NCBI GenBank assembly: GCA_027592975.1
Contig: JAQCJS010000105.1
Span: 1-5,214 of the forward strand
Direction of reading: 5' to 3'
Source of the DNA: Chloroflexota bacterium
GTDB lineage: Bacteria > Chloroflexota > Dehalococcoidia > UBA2979
Length of the DNA stretch: 5,214 nt
The position numbers were made by a program, and so were the translations under genes. Below, in pieces: positions 1-4,886 of the stretch. The notes beneath the pieces were generated by a model. That model made no database searches. It was not told the origin of the DNA and worked only from the letters and a program-made list of their open reading frames with translations. The number at the start of each line of letters is the position of its first letter. The stretch's first letter is position 1.

Positions 1-476
1 GCCACGTCCGGCGGCAGCTCCGGCGCGGAGGTCAGGTTCACGCCGATCCCGAGGAACACGTCCGCGCGCCCGAGGTTATGTCGTGTCTCGGCGAGCACAC
101 CGCAGAGCTTCCGGCCGTCGTGGAGCACGTCGTTCGGCCACTTCAGATCCACCTCCAGGCCGGAGGTGCCCAGGAGCGCGTCCGCGACGGCGAGCGCCCC
201 GGCGATCGAGAGCAGCGGCGCTTGCGTGGGCTGCGCCGGGATGAGGTGGTAGGTCACGTACAGCCCGACCTCCGCGGCGGAGATCCACGTCCGGCCTTCA
301 CGCCCCCGCCCGGCGGTCTGCATGCCCGCCACGTACGCCGTGCCCGGCGGCATCCCGGCCGAGGCGCCCGCCCGGGCCTCGTCCATCGTGGACGCCACGG
401 ACTCCCGATAGACCACTTCCGCCCCGACCGAGGCGGAGCGGCGCAGCGTGCGGTAGCGATCGAAGTCGAACGGCAT
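1..476 (-). CDS. birA: Biotin--[acetyl-CoA-carboxylase] ligase, partial (3' end off left edge)
   Basis: This enzyme activates biotin with ATP to biotinyl-5'-AMP and attaches it to a lysine of the biotin carrier protein of carboxylases, in the cytoplasm. Translating the minus strand from the ATG at 476 gives 158 uninterrupted residues that run off the window. Visible family motifs are S-T-M-D-E-A at residues 29-34, the biotinyl-AMP loop GRGREGRTW at 56-64, K-W-P-N-D-V at 112-117, G-R-K-L-C-G-V-L-A-E at 121-130 and G-I-G-V-N at 143-147. The catalytic domain begins almost at residue 1, so the roughly 60-residue N-terminal helix-turn-helix of E. coli BirA is absent. This is therefore a monofunctional (group I) ligase, not a repressor. 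AGGA lies five bases before the ATG and supports this start. The C-terminal domain is not visible. The family assignment is secure; substrate partners are not shown here. Confidence 0.95.
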   Translation of the reverse strand, partial: MPFDFDRYRTLRRSASVGAEVVYRESVASTMDEARAGASAGMPPGTAYVAGMQTAGRGREGRTWISAAEVGLYVTYHLIPAQPTQAPLLSIAGALAVADALLGTSGLEVDLKWPNDVLHDGRKLCGVLAETRHNLGRADVFLGIGVNLTSAPELPPDV

Positions 477-577
477 GGGGGATCCTCGCAGCGTCCGATG
501 CTAGCGCCGGGACGTCCTTCGATGCACCCGGCGGGCACGCGCGGGGCGCGGACGACGGTTGCGACAAGACGACGATT

Positions 578-618
578 GAGACAAAGAGAAGGGCGCCCCT
601 GCCGAAGCAGGAGCGCCC
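578..618 (-). terminator. Rho-independent terminator with UUCG tetraloop
   Basis: Read on the minus strand, a 12-bp stem (618-607 with 602-591, one U-G wobble) is closed by a C(UUCG)G tetraloop at 606-603 and followed by a pyrimidine-rich, U-rich tail at 590-578. On the plus strand the wobble becomes a C-A mismatch, the loop becomes CGAA and no U tract follows, so the signal is directional. It should end the micro-ORF transcript starting near 734 and any read-through from the aminotransferase gene. It separates both from the biotin ligase gene, whose start is 115 bases further on. Confidence 0.88.
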
Positions 619-645
619 ATTAAAGTCACCCTAGGAAATCGGGGG

Positions 646-720
646 TTAGGTTTCAGACACCTCCGACGAGATGCCCATGTTTCCCGAGACCTGGCGACTA
701 CTGTCATCTGACACTAGCAT
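646..720 (-). CDS. Candidate 24-residue small protein in its own transcription unit
   Basis: An ATG at 720 opens a 24-codon frame ending in TAA at 646. The predicted peptide is MLVSDDSSRQVS followed by GNMGISSEVSET: serine-rich, acidic, with no cysteine, no membrane segment and no signal peptide. I do not recognise it. What supports it is its setting. A purine-rich Shine-Dalgarno (733-721) immediately precedes the ATG, a good promoter lies just upstream, and a terminator follows 28 bases after the stop. A GTG start at codon 3 (714) is equally possible, with the GGGGGTGA element at good spacing. Alternatives are a structured small RNA, since the 3' half of the ORF folds into a 10-bp hairpin, or a leader for the downstream biotin ligase gene. 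No run of repeated codons suggests classical amino-acid attenuation. Existence of a transcript is more likely than a functional peptide. Confidence 0.45.
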   Translation of the reverse strand: MLVSDDSSRQVSGNMGISSEVSET

Positions 721-733
721 CACCCCCTTTCCT
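721..733 (-). promoter_or_regulatory. Strong Shine-Dalgarno for the micro-ORF
   Basis: The minus strand reads AGGAAAGGGGGTG directly before ATG. AAGGGGGTGAT differs at one base from the ideal anti-16S complement AAGGAGGTGAT. Because that match runs into the ATG at 720, it is better spaced for the in-frame GTG at 714, while the AGGA part is better spaced for the ATG. Both starts share one frame. Confidence 0.5.
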
Positions 734-740
734 GCCATCA

Positions 741-768
741 ACGTTAGCAGGTCGGGCGGGGATGTCAA
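741..768 (-). promoter_or_regulatory. Sigma-70-type promoter for the micro-ORF unit
   Basis: On the minus strand a perfect TTGACA (768-763) is followed after 16 bases by TAACGT (746-741). A TG dinucleotide stands one base upstream of that hexamer (749-748), giving an extended -10 arrangement. Transcription would begin near 734, about 14 bases ahead of the micro-ORF ATG. The -10 keeps the three most conserved positions (T1, A2, T6). This is the best-formed promoter in the window. Confidence 0.55.
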
Positions 769-815
769 CGCCTACCGATCAGTAACCTCATCCGATCTTG
801 CGATAGTTACGTATT

Positions 816-2174
816 TCACACGCCGGTGACCGCGGTGATCGCACGCGCGGTCACCTCGATGATCTCGTCGACCTCCGAGGGGTTCACCACCAGCGGCGGC
901 GCGAACACGAGGTTGTCGCCGACGAAGCGGGTGATCACCCCGCCTTCCTCGCGCATGTGCTTGGCGACCTTCCCGCCGATGCCATCCGCAGGCGCGAACG
1001 CCTCGCCGGTCTTCGCGTCCTTCACCAGCGTCAGGCCGGCGATCAGGCCGAGGTGCCGGAGGTTGGTCACGTGGGCGTGCTTGCCCAGCGCCTGTTGGAA
1101 GCCGTCGCCCAGCCGCTCCCCCATGTTCGCGGCGTTCAGCACCAGCCCCTCCTCCTCGATGATGCGGAGGTTCCGAAGACCCACGGCGCTGGCGGTGGGG
1201 TGGGCGCTGTTCGTGTAGGCGTGCATGAAGCGCGCGTCACTCGGCACGTTGTTCAGCGCCGTCGCGATCTCGTTCGAGACGATGAACGCGCCCATCGGGA
1301 TGTAGCCGGAGGTGATCGCCTTCGCGATCGAGAGGATGTCCGGACGCACGTTCCAGCGCTCCAGCGCAAACATGTACCCGGTGCGACCGAAGCCCGTGAT
1401 CACCTCATCCGCGATGAACAGCACCTCGTACTTGTCGCAGATCTCGCGGATCTTCTCAAAGTAGCCGGGGGCCGGCGTCCACACACCGCCGGCGCCCTTC
1501 ACCGGCTCCGCGATGAAGGCGGCCACGGTGTCCGCGCCCTCGCGCAGGATCGCCTCTTCCAGCCAGTGCGCGCACTCGCCGTCCGTGTTCAGCTCGCAGT
1601 CGCACTCCAGGTTGTCTGGCTTCTTCGTGTGGACGATCTCCGGCACCAGCGGGCCGAAGTACTTCCAGAAGACCGGCAGGCCCGTCATGGACATGGTGGC
1701 GAGGGTGCCGCCGTGGTAGGCGCGCTCGCGGGCGATCAACTTCACCTTGCTGGGGCGGCCCTGCAGGTTCCAGTAGAAGCGCGCCGTCTTGTACGCACCC
1801 TCGTTGGACTCGGAGCCCGAGTTGGTGAAGAAGAGCGAGGCCATGTTGTCGTAGGCCAGGCTCACGGTCTTCGCCGCCAGCTGGATCGCCGGAACGTTGG
1901 AGAAGCCCACGTAGTTGTTCGTGAAGGCGACCTTGCGGATCTGATCCGCGGCGGCGTCCGCCAGCTCGCCCCGGCCGTGCCCCACCGCGACGTTCCAAAG
2001 CGAGGACAGCGCATCGATGTAGCGCTTGCCCTTCACGTCCGTGAGCCACACGCCGTTCCCGTGATCGAAGATCACCGGCGCCTGGTGATCCGGCGCGTAG
2101 TACTGCGGGTGAATCAGGTGCGCCAGGTCCTCGTGGACGTACTGCGCGTAGGTCTGCTCGTCGATGGTCGTCAT
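816..2174 (-). CDS. Class III PLP-dependent aminotransferase (omega-amino-acid/polyamine type)
   Basis: A cytoplasmic fold-type I transaminase that should move an amino group between an amine or omega-amino acid and a keto acid such as pyruvate. The 452-residue product has the usual family length. Visible motifs are the PLP-phosphate loop N-S-G-S-E-S at 118-123, A-Y-H-G at 152-155 (aromatic stacking residue Y153), I-A-E-P-V at 221-225, the pyridine-nitrogen aspartate D256 in A-D-E-V, the Schiff-base lysine K285 in S-I-A-K-A-I-T-S-G-Y, and T321 in Y-T-N-S-A-H-P. The frame stays open upstream to a methionine at 2339, but that 55-residue extension is arginine-rich, overlaps murE and lacks family sequence. 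The ATG at 2174 has a good Shine-Dalgarno and begins recognisable protein. A loop with cysteines 191, 193 and 201 is unusual-looking. The substrate cannot be told; neighbours give no pathway clue. Confidence 0.93.
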   Translation of the reverse strand: MTTIDEQTYAQYVHEDLAHLIHPQYYAPDHQAPVIFDHGNGVWLTDVKGKRYIDALSSLWNVAVGHGRGELADAAADQIRKVAFTNNYVGFSNVPAIQLAAKTVSLAYDNMASLFFTNSGSESNEGAYKTARFYWNLQGRPSKVKLIARERAYHGGTLATMSMTGLPVFWKYFGPLVPEIVHTKKPDNLECDCELNTDGECAHWLEEAILREGADTVAAFIAEPVKGAGGVWTPAPGYFEKIREICDKYEVLFIADEVITGFGRTGYMFALERWNVRPDILSIAKAITSGYIPMGAFIVSNEIATALNNVPSDARFMHAYTNSAHPTASAVGLRNLRIIEEEGLVLNAANMGERLGDGFQQALGKHAHVTNLRHLGLIAGLTLVKDAKTGEAFAPADGIGGKVAKHMREEGGVITRFVGDNLVFAPPLVVNPSEVDEIIEVTARAITAVTGV

Positions 2175-2178
2175 CGCA

Positions 2179-2185
2179 CCCTCTT
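2179..2185 (-). promoter_or_regulatory. Shine-Dalgarno that fixes the aminotransferase start
   Basis: The minus strand reads AAGAGGG at 2185-2179, four bases before the ATG at 2174. It supports this start over the upstream in-frame methionine at 2339, which would overlap the end of murE. Confidence 0.7.
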
Positions 2186-2275
2186 CTCTCGGGACGCTGG
2201 TGAGCGGGACGTTGCCGAGTCTAACGCGTCCGTGATGCCTCGTACCGTCGCGGACCGCCGCGGTCGGCGTCGAGG

Positions 2276-3823
2276 CTACTCGGCCGGTGCGCCGAAGCGC
2301 TGCTGGATCTCCTCGCGGGCGACCGCGCGGTCGTCCCACGGCTTCGGGCCGTCGGCGTACTCGATCGTCGATTCGTGGCCCTTGCCCGCGATCAGCACCA
2401 GGTCGCCCGGCCGCGCCAGCTCGAAGGCGCGCGCGATCGCCGCACGCCGGTCGGCGATGCGCTCGAAGCGCTCGCCCTCGACGGCACCCCCGGCGACCAT
2501 CGCCTGCGCAATCTCTTCGAGGATCGCCTCGGACGGCTCAGTGCGGGGGTCTTCGTCGGTGAGGATCGAGAGGTCGATCAGCTCCGCCGCCACGGTGCCC
2601 AGGCCGCTGCGCCGCTCGCGGGCGCGCTCCCCGGCGCAGCCGAACACGGCGATGACCCGCCCCTCCACGACCTCTCGCAGCGCCCCCACCGCCTTGCGCA
2701 GCGCGGCGCCCGTGTGGGCGTAGTCCACCACCACGTCGAACGGCGCGCCCACGATGCGCTCCATGCGGCCGGGGACGCCCTTGCACTGTGCGATTCCGGC
2801 GGCCGCCATCTCCACGGGGAGCCGCAGCACGGCGGCCACCGTGACGGCCGCGGTCGCGTTCGCCACGTTGTACGCGCCCGGCAGCATGATGCTGCCCTCC
2901 ACGTACTCGTCGTTCGCGACCAGCGCGAAGGTCGCGCCGTCCGGCCACAGCATCAGATCCTCCACATGCACGTCGGCCTCGAGGTCTTCGACGGCGTAGG
3001 TGACGACGCGCGAGGAGGTGCGGGCGGCGAAGTACTTCCAGGCGGGGTCGTCGCGGTTGACCACCGCGCTCTTGCGCACCCGCCTCGGCTTCTCCGGTCC
3101 CGGCTCGTCCAGCATCTCGAACAGCCGCCCCTTGGACGCGCGGTAGTGATCCATCGAGCCGTGGTAGTCGAGATGGTCGCTGGTGAGGTTCGTGAACACC
3201 GCCACGTCGAACGCGCTGGCGTCCAGCCGGTGCAGATCCAGGCCGATCGAGGTGCTCTCGATCACCGCGTGGGTGCACCCCGCCTCGACCATCTCGGCGA
3301 GCATCCGCTGGACGAACGGCGCCTCCTGCGAGGTGAGCCGGGTGGGGTTCGGCAGCACGCGGTCACCGATGCGCGACTCGATCGTGGTGAGCAGACCCGC
3401 CTGCACGCCGCACATCTGCAACGCCGCGTGGATCAGGAAGCTCGTCGTGGACTTGCCGTCCGTGCCGGTGACGCCGATCACCACCAGCGAGTGCGCCGGA
3501 TGGCCCTCGTGCGCCGCGCTGATCGCGGCAAGCGTGACGCGCGGATCCGGCACGCGCACCACGGGGACGCCGAGGGCGTCGAGGCCCTCCCCACGTCCCT
3601 CCTGCGCCACGAGTGCGACCGCACCTCGCTCCACCGCCTGCGGCGCGTAGACGTGCCCGTCCTCCTGTCCGCCCACGACGCACACGAACACGTCGCCCGG
3701 CTCCACGTCGCGGGAGTCGAAGCGGATCGCACGCGCCGCGGGAAGACCGTCGCGTGCCGCCTCCGGGGGCAGTCCTTCGCGCCAGTCGCCTCGAGCGTTC
3801 GGTGGGGTCGGTTCGGTCGTCAT
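2276..3823 (-). CDS. murE: UDP-N-acetylmuramyl-tripeptide synthetase (MurE ligase)
   Basis: Cytoplasmic ATP-dependent ligase that adds the third, diamino residue to UDP-MurNAc-L-Ala-D-Glu in peptidoglycan precursor synthesis. At 515 residues it is normal family length. The N-terminal domain carries S-R-D-V-E-P-G-D-V-F at 37-46. The ATP loop G-V-T-G-T-D-G-K-S-T is at 117-126. T-N-L-T-S-D-H-L-D-Y-H-G is at 211-222, and K231 is the likely carbamylated lysine. N-R-D-D-P is at 256-260, G-R-M-E-R at 352-356, V-D-Y-A-H-T at 366-371 and G-K-G-H-E at 480-484. The specificity loop reads T-D-E-D-P-R at 422-427 where E. coli has D-N-P-R, so meso-diaminopimelate is plausible but lysine or ornithine cannot be excluded. 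Only a weak GGCGG precedes the ATG. No other mur or cell-division gene adjoins it. Its stop is 101 bases before the aminotransferase start. Confidence 0.95.
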   Translation of the reverse strand: MTTEPTPPNARGDWREGLPPEAARDGLPAARAIRFDSRDVEPGDVFVCVVGGQEDGHVYAPQAVERGAVALVAQEGRGEGLDALGVPVVRVPDPRVTLAAISAAHEGHPAHSLVVIGVTGTDGKSTTSFLIHAALQMCGVQAGLLTTIESRIGDRVLPNPTRLTSQEAPFVQRMLAEMVEAGCTHAVIESTSIGLDLHRLDASAFDVAVFTNLTSDHLDYHGSMDHYRASKGRLFEMLDEPGPEKPRRVRKSAVVNRDDPAWKYFAARTSSRVVTYAVEDLEADVHVEDLMLWPDGATFALVANDEYVEGSIMLPGAYNVANATAAVTVAAVLRLPVEMAAAGIAQCKGVPGRMERIVGAPFDVVVDYAHTGAALRKAVGALREVVEGRVIAVFGCAGERARERRSGLGTVAAELIDLSILTDEDPRTEPSEAILEEIAQAMVAGGAVEGERFERIADRRAAIARAFELARPGDLVLIAGKGHESTIEYADGPKPWDDRAVAREEIQQRFGAPAE

Positions 3824-3910
3824 GATGCCGCCATCGTAGGGGAGAGCCCGCGTGCGGTCGCGGTCGCCGGGTGGATGGGTCGCCCGCAGCCTCGACTATC
3901 CGAAGGCGCT

Positions 3911-3921
3911 GTAGAATCTAC
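3911..3921. promoter_or_regulatory. Perfect palindrome over a -10-like hexamer (possible operator)
   Basis: GTAGA-A-TCTAC is a perfect 11-base inverted repeat. It contains TAGAAT (3912-3917), five of six matches to the -10 consensus, reading towards the downstream plus-strand gene whose ATG is at 3971. The predicted transcription start is near 3925, giving a leader of about 46 bases. No convincing -35 is seen 16-18 bases upstream. A repressor bound here would also sit in the upstream region of the divergent murE. The operator role is inference. Confidence 0.35.
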
Positions 3922-3939
3922 CGTGCTCCCGCCAGATGG

Positions 3940-3955
3940 CACACCAGCACACCAG
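3940..3955 (+). repeat. Two tandem copies of CACACCAG
   Basis: An 8-base unit is repeated exactly twice in the leader, the second copy running into the Shine-Dalgarno of the gene at 3971. With only two copies it may be chance. It could matter as a slippage site altering leader length. Confidence 0.4.
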
Positions 3956-3961
3956 AGGTGA
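3954..3961 (+). promoter_or_regulatory. Shine-Dalgarno of the split-barrel gene
   Basis: AGAGGTGA lies nine bases before the ATG at 3971, a strong match to the 16S tail that supports this start codon. Confidence 0.65.
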
Positions 3962-3970
3962 CGACTCCGC

Positions 3971-4390
3971 ATGATCCAGCTCGACGACGACATGAAGCAG
4001 GCGATCAACAACGCGTTCACGGACGGCGTGCCGATCGTCTGGGCGACCGCCGGCGCGGATGGCCAGCCCTCGCTCGGCTTCTTCGGCACGACGCAGGCCT
4101 TCGGCGACCACCAGATCGCCGCCTGGATGCGCACGCCGGATCGCGGCTTCCTGAAGCGCATCGCAGAGAACCCGCAGGCCGCGCTGCAGTACCGCAACTC
4201 CACGACCAAGTTGGCCTTCCAGATCCACGGCGAGGCCCGCGTGGCGAACGACAGGGCGGTCGACCAGCAGGTCTACGAGAACTCGGCGGAGGCGGAGCGC
4301 AACAGCGACCCGGAGATGAAGGGCCTGGCGGTGATCATGGACATCACCCGCATCATCCAGCGTGGCCAGGTGATCCAGTCCCGCGACTAA
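3971..4390 (+). CDS. Pyridoxamine 5'-phosphate oxidase-like FMN-binding split-barrel protein
   Basis: A 139-residue cytoplasmic protein of the FMN/F420-binding split-barrel superfamily. Visible family features are the early strand and turn P-I-V-W-A-T-A-G-A-D-G-Q-P at 21-33, G-F-F-G-T-T at 36-41, then A-W-M-R-T-P at 51-56. L-K-R-I-A-E-N-P-Q-A at 61-70 is the typical helix with conserved N-P. Y-R-N is at 74-76, and I-H-G-E-A-R at 85-90 is the core strand. D-P-E-M-K-G-L-A-V-I-M-D-I at 113-125 is close to the usual ending. No signal peptide or membrane segment is present. Such proteins bind flavin or deazaflavin and reduce or sequester small substrates; the exact reaction is unknown, and the length is short for true PdxH (about 200 residues). 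It is transcribed away from murE and towards rnpB, as a single-gene unit. Confidence 0.88.
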   Translation: MIQLDDDMKQAINNAFTDGVPIVWATAGADGQPSLGFFGTTQAFGDHQIAAWMRTPDRGFLKRIAENPQAALQYRNSTTKLAFQIHGEARVANDRAVDQQVYENSAEAERNSDPEMKGLAVIMDITRIIQRGQVIQSRD

Positions 4391-4410
4391 CCTCCAGACG
4401 GCTCGCGCAC

Positions 4411-4447
4411 CACGACATCGAGGAGGCTCGCGCCTCCTCGATGCGTG
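4411..4447. terminator. Long GC-rich hairpin between converging transcripts
   Basis: A perfect 12-bp stem (4416-4427 with 4432-4443) and a TCGC loop are extended by four further pairs (4411-4414 with 4444-4447) across one bulged A at 4415. It lies 20 bases after the split-barrel stop and about 25 bases beyond the 3' end of rnpB on the other strand. It is therefore placed to end both transcripts. Neither side has a U tract, so it is not a canonical intrinsic terminator. It may act as a U-less terminator or as a 3' stabilising or insulating structure. Confidence 0.6.
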
Positions 4448-4471
4448 TCTGCGGGCAGGTGGAGCTGGGCG

Positions 4472-4857
4472 GCCAGGGGGCCTGTAAGCCGAATTCTGTA
4501 CCGCAGCCTCGTGCCCACGAGACGGCGGCGACGGTCATCCATCTAGGACGGCAGTTACCTACCGCCTCGAGCGATCTACCCGGGGACGGGGCCGGACACC
4601 CCTCGCGTCCCCCTATTTGACCTTGCTCCGAGTGGGGTTTTCCCGGCCGCCGCGTTACCGCGACGCCGGTGCGCTCTTACCGCACCATTTCGCCCTTACC
4701 TGCCCCGGCCCGGAGGTCGAGGGCAGGCGGTATGTTTCTGTGGCACTTTCCGTCGGCTCACGCCGCCCGGCCGTTAGCCGGCACTCTGTCCGGTGGAGTT
4801 CGGACTTTCCTCCCGCGCCTCCCGAAGGAGGCACCGGCGACCGTCCGGCCCCCTGAC
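4472..4857 (-). ncRNA. rnpB: RNase P RNA, bacterial class A
   Basis: Catalytic RNA of ribonuclease P, which removes the 5' leader of pre-tRNAs together with the RnpA protein. Read on the minus strand, the 5' part contains the invariant GAGGAAAGTCCG (4812-4801). The middle has GACGGAAAGTGCCACAGAAA, and the 3' part has AGATGGATGACCGTC and ACAGAATTCGGCTTACAGG. Helices check out by eye: P1 pairs 4855-4847 with 4482-4474, and P2 pairs 4845-4839 with 4536-4530. P3 is a short stem with a UUCG loop around 4833-4817. The A-type segment GGAGCAAGGTCAAATAGGGG leads into P15. Ends are estimated from P1 and may be off by several bases, because P1 pairing can be extended outward to about 4862/4467. Length near 386 nt is normal. 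The gene sits alone between the recombinase tail and the intergenic hairpin. Confidence 0.97.
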
Positions 4858-4863
4858 CGCCCC

Positions 4864-4869
4864 ATCGTA
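4864..4869 (-). promoter_or_regulatory. Probable -10 element of rnpB
   Basis: The minus strand reads TACGAT at 4869-4864 (four of six matches, including T1, A2, A5 and T6), seven bases before the estimated RNA start at 4857. The -35 position would fall on the recombinase stop codon and reads CGGTAG, a poor match, so the promoter may depend on other contacts or lie further upstream inside the coding sequence. Confidence 0.4.
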
Positions 4870-4886
4870 CGGCATCGCGCTCGGGC

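Noticed and set aside
607..735. Antitermination: GCAGGA at 735-730 could pair with TCCTGC in the terminator stem (612-607), making the unit a birA attenuator
   Set aside because: Only six or seven pairs over 100 bases, and the predicted transcription start is near 734, so the strand would barely include the element. The terminator hairpin is far more stable.
785..815. GTAAC/GTTAC inverted repeat just after the aminotransferase stop
   Set aside because: A five-base stem with a wide loop and no U tract is too weak to call a terminator.
2253..2265. GACCG-ccg-CGGTC inverted repeat between murE and the aminotransferase gene
   Set aside because: A five-base GC-rich stem is common by chance at this base composition, and no U tract follows, so it does not establish separate transcription.
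2175..2339. The 55-residue N-terminal extension of the aminotransferase frame
   Set aside because: It overlaps the end of murE in another frame, is low-complexity and arginine-rich, and the ATG at 2174 has a proper Shine-Dalgarno and starts family-like sequence.
957..3961. Long plus-strand open frames (588 codons at 957-2723 and 528 codons at 2375-3961)
   Set aside because: They lie antisense to the clearly real aminotransferase and murE genes, are extremely rich in Arg, His, Gly and Ala, contain no recognisable motif, and are the expected shadow of codon bias in GC-rich DNA.
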